Shown here piece after piece: positions 44,196 to 53,949 of a DNA stretch of 64,000 nucleotides. The notes under the pieces were generated by a model that did not search any database, was not told where the DNA came from, and was given only the letters and a program-made list of their open reading frames with translations. Location: contig JBDXFZ010000146.1 in assembly GCA_039990395.1 (NCBI GenBank), positions 1,550,001-1,614,000 of the forward strand. Reading direction: 5' to 3'. The translations under genes and the position numbers were made by a program. Positions within the stretch are counted from its first letter, which is position 1, and each line of letters begins with the position of its first letter. Origin of the DNA: CALINF01 sp039990395 (GTDB lineage: Bacteria > Pseudomonadota > Gammaproteobacteria > Pseudomonadales > Halieaceae).

Positions 44196-45612
44196 AAAGC
44201 AGACTAGAACAATTGCACTGGCGGTAATGCTGGGCAGTAGCGTTCACACTCTGGCCAATCCTGAGAATCTGGATGTTCTGGAGGAAAGAGTGCGTGCGCT
44301 GGAAGCCGAGCTCAATGCGGCGCGCTCCGAACTTGAAAATGCCCGCAATGCTGGTGAACACGCTGGAACTGGCGATACCACTGCATCAGTTCCGGTAATG
44401 GATGTCGCTGCTGCCCCCGAAGTTGACAATGACGCCACCGATGAAGGTTTTGTCATCGGCCCCATAACGATAGGTGGCGCAATGCGCGTCAACTACGTTT
44501 ATGGCGACTACAAGACCAACGACAACGGACCCAGTCGCGGCGGCAATGGCGGAAACGTGGAACTAGATACATTTCGCATCAATGCATCGCTTAACTATCA
44601 CAACTTGATCGGCGAGTTCGAGTATCGATGGTACACCGCTGGCTCGGGCGAGAGTTATAACTTCATGCGTACCGGGTGGCTGGGCTACAAGTTTGATGAC
44701 AAGCAGCACATAGAAGTTGGGCTCAACCGCGTTCCGTTTGGTGCCGGCCCCTACGGCATCTCACAAAGCTGGTTTTTTGATCAACATTACTATGTGGGGC
44801 TAGCCGATGACCCCGATGTAGGCATTAAGTACACGCGCAAGACCGACAGTTGGACTCTTGATCTCGGGTACTACAACCGCAGCGAACAAAGCTTCTCAGG
44901 CCGCAGCACGGACAGCACTCGCTATGGCTATGACGCCGTGCGTTGGAACGAGTCTGTAAACGACGATGGTACTGTCAACTTTGGTGGCTCCCGCTCGGGC
45001 TATCGAGAGAAAGATCAGTTCAATGCTCGCGCTATCACCAACCTTTCCAGCAGTGAAAGCTCGACAGACCTTGGGGCATCGCTACAGTATGGCAGCCTTG
45101 ACGGCACTGCGCTGGACAATGGAAACCACTGGGCTGCGTCGGTACACGCGGTGCATCAACGCGATCAACTCAAACTGGGATTACAGATATCCCGCTATGA
45201 ATTTGACATCGACGACGAGAACCCGTGGGGAACTGACGCGCTGATTCCGCTGGGTGCTTACGATTTCGCATGGACCGTCGCAAGCCAAGCCTGGTTACCA
45301 GCTGTTTCGCTAAGTTATCAGATTGATACGCCCGACCTGCCATGGCTAGACTACGCACTGCCGTACGTTGAGTGGAGCAGCATCATCAAAGACGAAGACT
45401 CCTTCAACGACAGCCAGTTATTTGTACTAGGTACCGCATGGGCCAGAGGCGGCTGGTATATCTACAGCGACTTGGCGTACTCTAATGGAAACTATTTTGT
45501 CGGCAATGAGAACGATGACTACTCGCGTATCGATGGGGTGTCTGACTTTGGTGTCAATGGTAATGACGACTGGTACTACCGTTTCAATCTCAATTTGGGC
45601 TACTACTACTAA
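44185..45612 (+). CDS. Outer-membrane porin with N-terminal coiled coil
   Basis: 475 residues from GTG 44185, the first start followed by a signal peptide (LAVMLGSSVHTLA). This start lies 11 bases before the HD-GYP stop, so translation is probably coupled. After the signal, a short coiled coil (LDVLEERVRALEAELNAA) precedes an acidic linker, then alternating amphipathic beta strands rich in Tyr and Gly, ending LNLGYYY with a terminal aromatic, as expected for BAM-inserted barrels. DcaP and OprO/P-like porins share such coiled coils. The substrate is unknown. Confidence 0.82.
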   Translation: MPHKKQTRTIALAVMLGSSVHTLANPENLDVLEERVRALEAELNAARSELENARNAGEHAGTGDTTASVPVMDVAAAPEVDNDATDEGFVIGPITIGGAMRVNYVYGDYKTNDNGPSRGGNGGNVELDTFRINASLNYHNLIGEFEYRWYTAGSGESYNFMRTGWLGYKFDDKQHIEVGLNRVPFGAGPYGISQSWFFDQHYYVGLADDPDVGIKYTRKTDSWTLDLGYYNRSEQSFSGRSTDSTRYGYDAVRWNESVNDDGTVNFGGSRSGYREKDQFNARAITNLSSSESSTDLGASLQYGSLDGTALDNGNHWAASVHAVHQRDQLKLGLQISRYEFDIDDENPWGTDALIPLGAYDFAWTVASQAWLPAVSLSYQIDTPDLPWLDYALPYVEWSSIIKDEDSFNDSQLFVLGTAWARGGWYIYSDLAYSNGNYFVGNENDDYSRIDGVSDFGVNGNDDWYYRFNLNLGYYY

Positions 45613-45733
45613 ATGCTAGATCCAGTTTCGCCGCACCCCACAGGCGATACTGACAAACCTACTGAATCAATCAATGCATAGATCGGGCAGTATGCCGGCA
45701 TGCCTGAGCTAATCGTATCAACAGGAGCGTAAT

Positions 45734-46753
45734 GTGAATAGAAGAAGACTTGGTAAGAGCGGAATCGTCGTTTCAGATATCTGTATGGGAACCATGACGT
45801 TTGGCAGTCAAGCCGATGAGAAAACTTCATTTGAAATACTAGACAGGTCATTCGATGCTGGCATCGATTTCTACGACACGGCCGAAATGTATCCTGTGCC
45901 GCCCAAGTTCGAATATGCGGGATTGACCGAAGAGATTTTCGGCCGCTGGCTAAAGACCAAGGATAGAGACTCCGTTATTGTCGCCACCAAGGTGGCGGGA
46001 CCCAGTCACGGCTGGATAACAGCGGTGCAACGCGCGGGTAAAACAGGCCTGGACAGGCATCATATCGTTCGCGCCGTTGAAGCGAGCCTGAAGCGTCTTC
46101 AGACTGACTATATTGATCTCTATCAGACACATTGGCCAGACCATGACATGCGCTACGAAGAAACGATGTTGGCACTGGACGAACTCGTTGTATCAGGAAA
46201 GGTGCGTATTCTGGGCTGCAGCAACGAAACTACCTGGGGCTTGATGAAGAGTTTGGCGACGTCGGAAAGCCACGGCCTTGCTCGCTACGAAACTATTCAG
46301 AATAACTTCAGCCTAAACAATCGACGCTTCGAAGATGAACTGGCTCAAGCCTGCCGACAGGAAAATGTCAGCTTGATTCCTTACTCGCCACTTGCTGGCG
46401 GTGTTCTCAGCGGCAAATACAATGATGGCAACAAGCCCGAGGGGGCTCGTTTTACCAGCTATCTCACCAGTGAAGGAAAACGTCAGCAACTCATGGCCAA
46501 ACGCTTTATCAACGAGAGAAGCCTGGAGTCCACACGTCGTTTTCAGGAGATCGCAGACGATATCGGAATGTCTGTGGTAACGCTGGCCACCGCCTGGAGC
46601 AAGCAACATGATTTCGTTGCATCCACTATCGTAGGCGCGACGAGTGTCGATCAATTGGATGACATATTTGCGGCGGCAGACGTTGTGCTGGACGATGAAA
46701 CGCTGAAGAAAATCAACAGGATCAGCAAGGAAATTCGCTACCCAATGGGTTAG
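45734..46753 (+). CDS. Aldo/keto reductase
   Basis: 339 residues from GTG with AGGAG eight bases upstream. The catalytic tetrad is Asp48 (DFYDTAEMYP), Tyr53, Lys86 (VATKVAG) and His133 (QTHWPDHD). NADPH-binding regions IPYSPLAGGVLSGKY and IVGATSVDQL follow. Most like the Tas/YghZ subgroup of NADPH aldehyde reductases. Converges with the TolB/TPR gene with 14 bases between. Confidence 0.9.
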   Translation: MNRRRLGKSGIVVSDICMGTMTFGSQADEKTSFEILDRSFDAGIDFYDTAEMYPVPPKFEYAGLTEEIFGRWLKTKDRDSVIVATKVAGPSHGWITAVQRAGKTGLDRHHIVRAVEASLKRLQTDYIDLYQTHWPDHDMRYEETMLALDELVVSGKVRILGCSNETTWGLMKSLATSESHGLARYETIQNNFSLNNRRFEDELAQACRQENVSLIPYSPLAGGVLSGKYNDGNKPEGARFTSYLTSEGKRQQLMAKRFINERSLESTRRFQEIADDIGMSVVTLATAWSKQHDFVASTIVGATSVDQLDDIFAAADVVLDDETLKKINRISKEIRYPMG

Positions 46754-46767
46754 CGCGTTCGCTCCAC

Positions 46768-48594
46768 TCAATGGCCTTGTGCAATGCGCTCCTGGATGCT
46801 GGTCTCATCAAGACCCAGCAACTTCAACACGTTCTGAAAAGTTGGATGATCGGCAAGTTCTGGATAAGACCTAGCGGATGAGAGTATGTGCCATTCCAGC
46901 CAGTAGTCGCGCTCGCGGTAAGCGCGCATAAACCAGATCACCGACTCTTCAACCTCACCCAGCGCGGCAAGCCCCATCGCAATAGGCGTGGCAGACATTG
47001 ATGCGCCTGCATTCCTCTTGGCGATCATACTGCCCAATAACTCTTGCGCCTTTTCAAGATCACCGTTGAGAATATGTGCTTGGAGCAGAAATCCTGTGAT
47101 AAAGCCATTCTGAGGGCCAATCGCAGAGATTGACTGCTCTGCTACGCGGCGAAGGTTCTCACCATCGCCCATCCGGAAGTAGATATCGGAGAGCATCGCC
47201 GAGACAAGAAAGTTACTGCCATCAGATTGTCCCGGCCTGTTAGCGAGTTCCAAGGCTTTAGTATAATCACCAGTGCGACTCGCATTCATAGCTACGCTAA
47301 ACAGCAAGAGCACCGAATTAGGCGCATCTCGTAATGCCTCCGCGACCATCTGGTCGATCTCAGCATGCCGCCATTGAGGAGCAAGGTACGCTGCATAGTA
47401 AACATAGAGCGCAAGGTCTCTGTCAGACGTTCCTTCCAGCGCACGGGCATAGTACTCATACTTCGCGTCATAGCCCTGAGTCAGCACCCCTTTTATCAAA
47501 TTAGCTGGCACGTTATCTGGCTTATTGCGCAATGCAAGCTCCATCGATACGGCAGCGGGCATTACTTGTGTCGCGTAGTCGCTGTAAATACTGAAGTAAC
47601 CAACGCAGAAAGCCAGGTAACCGTGTGCATCCCAATAGTTGGGATCAAGATCGATGGCCTTCTGAAAAGCTGCCATCGCAGACGCGAAATTTCTCTGGTT
47701 CGGAGACTGAAAAGCATAAAGACCTTGAAGATTTACGTTATAGGCCTCCACACTATCAGTGCCCGCTGCAACAACCTGTCTCACTTCGTCAAGCGCTAAG
47801 GGCCCTTTGAGTGCAAGCACAATTGAACGCGCAAGGTCCTCTTCAATCTCAAAAATATCATCAAACTCACGGTCATAGGTTTGCGACCAGGTCTGGTAAC
47901 CCGTCTGAACGTTAGTCAGTTGAGCAGACACCCGCAGGCGATTTCCCGATCGGCGTAAGCTACCCTCCAGAACCTGCGCTACGCCAAGCCGCTGCCCAAT
48001 CTCCTGAATCGACTGCTCCCTATTCTGCGCTGAAAACGAGGAGGTTCTTGAGGCCACGCGCAATCCCTCCTGCTGCGTCAGTGCATTAAGCACTGTTTCC
48101 GCAATCCCATCGGCAAGGTACTGACTGCTTGCCCCTTCGCTGAAATCAATGAAAGGTAGCACCGCCAGGGAGTCGACGCCGTCTACCGCGTCCGACCTGG
48201 ATTGAGGATCACCGGTTTCCACACCTGATTCCACGGCCGCAAGTGGCTGTAACTCATTGCCACCAAAATCCACAAAGCTCACTAGGACAACCAAACACAA
48301 TGCGGCAACAATTAGATAATCAGGCAACGCTGCCGGCAAAGCCTCCCCGGTATCTTCCAATTCGTCCGCGTGTTTGACGCCATCGGGTGTGATTTCAAAT
48401 GCCCAGGCGATAATAAGGGTGATCGGAAATGCGAGAAACAGCAGCAGGGTGAACGTCTTACCAATCCACAACGGTGCTTCAAACAACGGCAGCAGATTGG
48501 CCATAACTTCGACAAATATCCAGCCTGCGGCTACATAGATACCTGCGACGCGTAGTACATGGCGACGACGCATTTCACGCCAGAAACTTCCCAT
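46768..48594 (-). CDS. Membrane protein with TolB-like and tetratricopeptide regions
   Basis: 608 residues. The N terminus has hydrophobic segments (about 15-35, 40-62 and 92-110) starting RRRHVLRVAGIYVAAGWIF, a common prefix on proteobacterial TPR proteins. Residues 140-260 match the TolB_N/FlgO-type region (SLAVLPFIDFS, YLADGIAETVLNALTQQEGL, GSLRRSGNRLRVSAQL). From about 270 onward tetratricopeptide-like pairs run to the end, for example YNVNLQGLYAFQ and FQKAIDLDPNYW. Such proteins are often next to adenylate cyclase or response regulators; no output domain is present here. Function unknown, likely signalling or scaffolding. Confidence 0.78.
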   Translation of the reverse strand: MGSFWREMRRRHVLRVAGIYVAAGWIFVEVMANLLPLFEAPLWIGKTFTLLLFLAFPITLIIAWAFEITPDGVKHADELEDTGEALPAALPDYLIVAALCLVVLVSFVDFGGNELQPLAAVESGVETGDPQSRSDAVDGVDSLAVLPFIDFSEGASSQYLADGIAETVLNALTQQEGLRVASRTSSFSAQNREQSIQEIGQRLGVAQVLEGSLRRSGNRLRVSAQLTNVQTGYQTWSQTYDREFDDIFEIEEDLARSIVLALKGPLALDEVRQVVAAGTDSVEAYNVNLQGLYAFQSPNQRNFASAMAAFQKAIDLDPNYWDAHGYLAFCVGYFSIYSDYATQVMPAAVSMELALRNKPDNVPANLIKGVLTQGYDAKYEYYARALEGTSDRDLALYVYYAAYLAPQWRHAEIDQMVAEALRDAPNSVLLLFSVAMNASRTGDYTKALELANRPGQSDGSNFLVSAMLSDIYFRMGDGENLRRVAEQSISAIGPQNGFITGFLLQAHILNGDLEKAQELLGSMIAKRNAGASMSATPIAMGLAALGEVEESVIWFMRAYRERDYWLEWHILSSARSYPELADHPTFQNVLKLLGLDETSIQERIAQGH

Positions 48595-48738
48595 GTTCTA
48601 TTTTCCTTTTTTGACTGACACAGCTTGCTAATTTGGACAACAAGGCCTAATTTTCTCACATCGCAATAATTCTGTCGTGGCCTGATTGGGTAATAAGTCA
48701 AGCATGACAACCGTGGAACTTTCAAGGACGAAATTGGT

Positions 48739-51411
48739 ATGAAGTTACTCAACAGGTTTTTTCTCTGGGCGCTCACAACCGGCATCATTTCAATGGTCAG
48801 CCTGAACTCGCTTTTCGGCCGTCAGCGAATGTCGCATGAAAATGGCCTAGTCGCCCGCGGCAAGATTCGTATTGTCGATGACTTGAAAATTCCCCCTAGC
48901 CACTTTTTCCAACCAGGTAAGGAGTTCTCCTGCCGGCTTCGTCACGCGTCGGTGTCTTTTGCTGACGATGCGAGGCTCGTTGTGCGCAGCGGCTCTCTAA
49001 AGTTTGAGGACTCAGATCACGAGTCCCCACTTGATATTATGATGAATACTGGAACCGAGGGACCTTTTGCAGATGCAGGAGACTTCCTACGTTTCATGAT
49101 TACGACCATTCGTGGACGCGAACAACACCTTCAACCCTATCTACACGACAAACCTGCCATTGCAAAAGGTATTCAAAACTCCATTTGCTACCCGGACACC
49201 TTCGCACTACTGAACTACCACAGTAAGACCGCGCTGGGTTATCGGGATGCAACAGGTAAGGACTGGTACATCAAGTTTAAGCTAGCGCCTTTTGACCGAG
49301 GTCCTGACAGAGGCCGCCCGAACGAAGAAGAGCTAGAAGAATACTGGCTGCAGAATCCAAAAGCCGGCGAGTCGCGCTCACGAAACTTCCTAAAGGATGA
49401 ATATCGCTCGAGATTGCAGGAAGCACCCGTTAAGTATCACCTGCAAGCGCAGTTTCATGAGGTGTTGCACGACGAGGATCGCAACGTTCTTAACTGCGCA
49501 GTAGCCTGGGATGAAGAAACCTGTCCCTGGCTAGACGTAGCTGAGGTAGAAGTGGACGAGATGCTCCCCACGGAAGAAGGCAATCTGACCTGGTATGATA
49601 TCTGCAATCACCCCGGCAGCATGAGCATCCCGCAAGCACAGTCAATAACCGACCCTGCTTCGATCAACTATCTCCGCACAAAAGATATATGGGCGCGCCG
49701 GGCGCGAATGCTTGGCTATAAATGGCGCGGACAACTGCCTCCGCTGGTTGATGACCGGTGTGCAGGTCACAACAAAGTGGCCGACATCTGTCTGCTCGCC
49801 AACGACTCAGAGGGCGCTCAAGAAATGCGCCGCGCTGAGTTGATCTCTCAGCGCGATATCTACGTGTATAACAAATACGATGGAACGCCCCCCTATGTTA
49901 GGCACCTACCCAAAAATGAACAGTTCGACAGCCATAAGAACAAGGTGCTGATCAAAGACTTGTCCATAGGCATTTTGAATAATACCGCCGCGGCATTGGA
50001 CAAGCTTGTCAGGAGAGGGAGAAACCTTGAAGCATTTGATCGTAACTACAAGCTGTGGCAAGAACCCGCTGTAAGCAAGCGTTTTGGTAGTGATCTGGAA
50101 TTTGGAAGACAACGGCTGCGGGGGGTGAACCCCATCCTTATCAAGCGATGCGACGAGATCCCCAACAACTTTCCGGTGACTGACGAGTTAGTTGCCGGCT
50201 TGCTACCTAAAGGGGCAACACTGGACTCCACACGCAAAGAAGGGCGCCTATTTCTCCTGGACCACGGAGCTATCGGCGGCGTTCGCCCGCGCAATGGCTA
50301 TTTGGCAGTGCCGATGACACTCTTTCATGTAAATCCGATCGGTCAGCTATTGCCACTGGCAATCCAACTGAAGCAAACACCCGGGCCAGACGCGCCAATC
50401 TTCACACCCAATGATGACTACTGGCTGTGGACTACAGTCAAGACCTATGTGCAGTCTGCAGATGCAACTTTTCACGAAGTTTCTTCACATCTGCTGCGTA
50501 CACATTTGGTGATGGAAACATTTGCAGTTGCCATGCACAGACGCTTACACAGACGCCATCCAGTCCATCAACTACTCTCACCCCATTTTCATGCCACGAT
50601 GGCGATCAATCACTCGGCGCGCACGGTTATGTTGAAAAAGGGCGGCCCCATCGACAAATGCTTGTCGTTAGGTGCAGAAGGCAGCATGGAATTCATCAGG
50701 CAGGAATATGCTGCTTGGGACTTCTCCCTATGCCACCTGGAAAAAGATCTGAAGAGGCGCGGTGTCGATAACGAAAGCGTACTAAATAACTACCATTACC
50801 GAGATGACGCATTGCTCCTGTGGGAAGCAATTGGCAAATACGTGAAGAACATAGTTCGATACTGGTATAAGAACGACGCTGCTATCAAATCAGATGAGGA
50901 ATTGCAGGCCTGGATTCAGGAGCTCGCTGACCCGGAGCAAGGTCGCGTTAAAGGGCTTATCTCCGATGGGGAGATTCACTCTCGCAGCGTGCTACAGGAA
51001 ATGCTGACTTGCATTATCTTTACTTGTACGGCCGAGCACGCCAGCGTGAACAACGGTCAGTACGCCATGTTTGGGTATGCGCCGAATGTGCCAGGCTCGA
51101 TGTACCGCCCGCTACCATCCAATAAAAACCTAACAATGACCGAAGAAGACTTTGTTGCCTGCCTTCCCAACCAGAGAAAGTGCAACGCGCAGATGCAGAT
51201 GGTTCACCTGCTGAGCCAGCCAACCCGCTGGAAAATAGGCGACTTCGAAAAGCCATACTTCCATGGCATTCCGGAAATCTGGTTAATCGTCAAAGATTTT
51301 CGAACAGAGTTGGACGAAATATCCGCCCATATCAAGCAACGTAATCGTGGGCTAGAGTTCCCCTACCCCTACATGGATCCCGAACAGATCAGTGAGAGCA
51401 TCGCGATCTAG
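48739..51411 (+). CDS. Lipoxygenase-family non-heme iron dioxygenase
   Basis: 890 residues. The catalytic domain carries all five expected iron ligands: His579 and His584 (FHEVSSHLLRTH), His767 and Asn771 (AEHASVNNGQ), and the C-terminal Ile890 (SESIAI), the pattern His-His-His-Asn-Ile of plant and 5-type lipoxygenases. The LOX segments HPVHQLLSPHF and TMAINHSAR are also present. Known members oxidise polyunsaturated fatty acids to hydroperoxides. The N terminus has a hydrophobic segment (about 9-27) that could be a membrane anchor or signal, and a ~400-residue region before the catalytic core that I do not recognise as PLAT. It starts at ATG with AAGGA ten bases upstream. No obvious operon partner. 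Confidence 0.88.
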   Translation: MKLLNRFFLWALTTGIISMVSLNSLFGRQRMSHENGLVARGKIRIVDDLKIPPSHFFQPGKEFSCRLRHASVSFADDARLVVRSGSLKFEDSDHESPLDIMMNTGTEGPFADAGDFLRFMITTIRGREQHLQPYLHDKPAIAKGIQNSICYPDTFALLNYHSKTALGYRDATGKDWYIKFKLAPFDRGPDRGRPNEEELEEYWLQNPKAGESRSRNFLKDEYRSRLQEAPVKYHLQAQFHEVLHDEDRNVLNCAVAWDEETCPWLDVAEVEVDEMLPTEEGNLTWYDICNHPGSMSIPQAQSITDPASINYLRTKDIWARRARMLGYKWRGQLPPLVDDRCAGHNKVADICLLANDSEGAQEMRRAELISQRDIYVYNKYDGTPPYVRHLPKNEQFDSHKNKVLIKDLSIGILNNTAAALDKLVRRGRNLEAFDRNYKLWQEPAVSKRFGSDLEFGRQRLRGVNPILIKRCDEIPNNFPVTDELVAGLLPKGATLDSTRKEGRLFLLDHGAIGGVRPRNGYLAVPMTLFHVNPIGQLLPLAIQLKQTPGPDAPIFTPNDDYWLWTTVKTYVQSADATFHEVSSHLLRTHLVMETFAVAMHRRLHRRHPVHQLLSPHFHATMAINHSARTVMLKKGGPIDKCLSLGAEGSMEFIRQEYAAWDFSLCHLEKDLKRRGVDNESVLNNYHYRDDALLLWEAIGKYVKNIVRYWYKNDAAIKSDEELQAWIQELADPEQGRVKGLISDGEIHSRSVLQEMLTCIIFTCTAEHASVNNGQYAMFGYAPNVPGSMYRPLPSNKNLTMTEEDFVACLPNQRKCNAQMQMVHLLSQPTRWKIGDFEKPYFHGIPEIWLIVKDFRTELDEISAHIKQRNRGLEFPYPYMDPEQISESIAI

Positions 51412-51450
51412 GTTACTCGCATCGCGCTGCGATAAACTGAAGTGTGTCGG

Positions 51451-51996
51451 TCAGCCGGGCACGGCAAGCTGTTGTGGCGTAATCTGCACGCTACTGTCGC
51501 CCGCACTCACCCAAGCCTCGCCTGCATCCAGCGTGCACTGAAGCGACATTGACGGCGCGATCAATACAGCCAGCGAATGGCATTGCGTGTCGGGTAGCTG
51601 CATTACCTTCAGGTTTTTTAGACGCCCTAGCACGCCTGCGTGTTTGGCCCACCAAACCGGCACTGATCTGTCGCCATAGGCGTAAACCACCACCTCACTG
51701 GATCGTCCACACGCCTTCTTGATGCGGTCGGGTTCAGGGGTCCCCAGTTCAATCCAGAGTTCGATTTCACCAGACAAGCTCTTCTGCCACAAATCCGGCT
51801 CATCATCGGTGCTGATGCCCTTGCCAAATAACAGTGCTTCGTCTGCATGAAGTGCAAATGCAATCAAACGCAGCATCATGCGCTGCTCGGTTTCGCTGGG
51901 ATGGCGCGCCAGTGTCAAACTAAAATCGGCGTATACATTCCTGTCGAGATCAGCAACATTCAAAGCGGCTTTATAAACAGTGGATTTCAATGCCAT
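51451..51996 (-). CDS. yaeQ: YaeQ family protein
   Basis: 181 residues, as in E. coli. Begins MALKSTVYKAALNVADLDR, with RMMLRLIAFALHADEALLFGKG, LWIELGTPEPDRIKKA and VYAYGDRSVPVWW. The fold is a PD-(D/E)XK-like domain but without a demonstrated nuclease activity; the role in bacteria is unsettled. Confidence 0.92.
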   Translation of the reverse strand: MALKSTVYKAALNVADLDRNVYADFSLTLARHPSETEQRMMLRLIAFALHADEALLFGKGISTDDEPDLWQKSLSGEIELWIELGTPEPDRIKKACGRSSEVVVYAYGDRSVPVWWAKHAGVLGRLKNLKVMQLPDTQCHSLAVLIAPSMSLQCTLDAGEAWVSAGDSSVQITPQQLAVPG

Positions 51997-52049
51997 AGGG
52001 ACTATTCGACCAACATCTGGGGCGAATCACGTTAACACAATAATGCCTG

Positions 52050-52535
52050 TCAGCGACGGATAACGATGTCCGCAGGCGTTCCCCAAACCCCGATGCCGCG
52101 TGAGCGAGCGATTTTCTCTTTCGTGTGGTAATCGATGGGGGCTTCGGGCAAAGCAACTGCCCACCCTTCCTCCAACAAATAGGCACTAAGATCCTCACCA
52201 TCACTAAAAGTCGAAGCATTTATTCGGCACCACCCTTCCACACTGCCATCGTCATAGGTATTGATGACCTCACACTTAACGAATCGATCAACCTTCGCCT
52301 CCAGCGCTATGACACCGCGCGTGCCGCAAACGACCTTACCAGAGGTCGCAGAACAGGTTCGCCCTGTATCGGGAATATGGATGCCATAGAGATGCACCAC
52401 TGTATTTTTTATCACTAGGGTTCCATCGCTACGCACGGCTGCGTAGCTATAGAGTTCCGCAGCAACGCCTGTTTGAACCAACAAAGCCAGCAAAAGCGAG
52501 GAAGGCAGAAAACATCTGGCAAAAAAGGCGATCAT
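52050..52535 (-). CDS. Secreted SNase-like protein with altered active site
   Basis: 161 residues with a signal peptide ending at VAA (about residue 25). The OB-fold pattern of staphylococcal nuclease is present (GTLVIKNTVVHLYGIHIPD, GEDLSAYLLEEGWAVAL, AKEKIARSRGIGVWG-like KEKIARSRGIGVWG). The catalytic Arg and Glu of RLxGIDAPE read HLYGIHIPD, so nuclease activity is doubtful. Four Cys in the middle (CSATSGKVVC, KCEVI, GWCR) may form disulfides. Such SNc-like proteins are scattered in Proteobacteria. Confidence 0.78.
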   Translation of the reverse strand: MIAFFARCFLPSSLLLALLVQTGVAAELYSYAAVRSDGTLVIKNTVVHLYGIHIPDTGRTCSATSGKVVCGTRGVIALEAKVDRFVKCEVINTYDDGSVEGWCRINASTFSDGEDLSAYLLEEGWAVALPEAPIDYHTKEKIARSRGIGVWGTPADIVIRR

Positions 52536-52691
52536 GCCATCAAATATAGGTGGATCAGACTACAGGAACAAGCTCTGCTGCATCCTCACACCCGACAAAA
52601 TGTTTTTCTCATAACCCAGTATTCTATGATGCAAGGCTCTGCCAGATACACGATAATGCTGGCCACACTATGTGACTGACGGATCAAGTTT

Positions 52692-53906
52692 ATGTCCACC
52701 CCATCGCGCACAACTACCATTGCTGGCACGGCCATTCTAGTAATAGGCTCCGTCTTACTGGGCGGCTGCGAGCAAATGAAAATAGGCTACGCCAAGCTAA
52801 TGGGACTGCCTACAGACCAGAATATTCTCTTTTGGACATCACCACAGCGCGACAAAGCATTCAGGCAAATGGAGGTGCTCACTAATACCCGTACTATTAG
52901 CGCCGGCGAGACTCCTCGCGAGTTATCGACGGGCGAGCCGCTATCTGTAGCCCTGACGCAAGAGACCAAGGCAGACACTATTGCGACCTACCTGAAAAAC
53001 CAGAATGCCGCTGGTGTCATCGTGCTGCAGGATGGCAAAGTACGTCTGGAGGCCTATAACAACGACTTCAACGCAGATGGCCGATGGACGTCATTTTCTG
53101 TGGCCAAGTCACTCACTTCAACACTCGTAGGCGCGGCAATCAAAGATGGGTATATCTCTAGTCTGGATGCGCCTTTAACTGATTACATTCCCGCACTCAA
53201 AGGTAGCGGCTACGACGACGTTACGGTCCGCCAGCTACTTACCATGCAGTCGGGCGTGCGTTGGAATGAAGATTACGAGGACCCCCAGTCAGATGTTGCA
53301 CTATTTAATCAAACCAAGCCGGTCGACGGACTGGATCCTATCGTGGTGTATATGCGTACGTTGGATCGCGAATTCGAACCAGGTAAGCACTGGCGATATA
53401 ACACGGGCGAAACCAATCTGATCGGTGTATTAGTAGCCAATGCCACAGGCAAAACCCTCGCTGAATACCTCTCTGAAAAAGTGTGGGGACCGTATGGAAT
53501 GCACAGCGACGCGGAGTGGATTCTCAATGAGGGCGGTACTGAAATTGGCGGCTGCTGTATCTCCGCCAAACTCAGCGATTACGCACTATTTGGCCATTTA
53601 GCAATGAATGGTGGAGTGATTAACGGAGAGTCGATTGTGCCCGATGGCTGGTTCGCCAGGGCCGGCACCAAGCAGGCCGACATCAATCAACCCGGCCAAG
53701 GATACGGTTATCAATGGTGGACCTATGATGACGGCAGTTTTGCCGCTCAGGGGATCTTTGGTCAAGGCATCTTTATCGACCCCGCTCGCAAACTCGTTAT
53801 CGCCAGCAACAGTAACTGGATAAGCGCAACCGACAGCAATATGAAAACGCAGCGACAAGCATTCTACGAATCGGTGCAAGCCGCCGTGGATGCAGAGCAA
53901 CAATAA
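52692..53906 (+). CDS. Beta-lactamase-fold serine hydrolase, lipoprotein
   Basis: 404 residues with lipobox LLGGC (Cys26). Active-site Ser136-x-x-Lys139 (SVAKS) and Tyr236 (RYNTGE) are placed as in class C beta-lactamase, EstB esterase and 6-aminohexanoate-dimer hydrolase; GGCCISAKLSDYALFG follows. A third element near QGIFGQGIFID corresponds to the KTG-like box but lacks Lys. An esterase or amidase is more likely than a lactamase. It starts at ATG 52692; the SDR gene is 43 bases downstream. Confidence 0.82.
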   Translation: MSTPSRTTTIAGTAILVIGSVLLGGCEQMKIGYAKLMGLPTDQNILFWTSPQRDKAFRQMEVLTNTRTISAGETPRELSTGEPLSVALTQETKADTIATYLKNQNAAGVIVLQDGKVRLEAYNNDFNADGRWTSFSVAKSLTSTLVGAAIKDGYISSLDAPLTDYIPALKGSGYDDVTVRQLLTMQSGVRWNEDYEDPQSDVALFNQTKPVDGLDPIVVYMRTLDREFEPGKHWRYNTGETNLIGVLVANATGKTLAEYLSEKVWGPYGMHSDAEWILNEGGTEIGGCCISAKLSDYALFGHLAMNGGVINGESIVPDGWFARAGTKQADINQPGQGYGYQWWTYDDGSFAAQGIFGQGIFIDPARKLVIASNSNWISATDSNMKTQRQAFYESVQAAVDAEQQ

Positions 53907-53949
53907 ATAGACAACATAAACCGACATCAATAGACAGGAGATTGACAGC

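Noticed and set aside
48611..48616. TTGACT upstream of the lipoxygenase gene
   Set aside because: No acceptable -10 at 16-18 bases.
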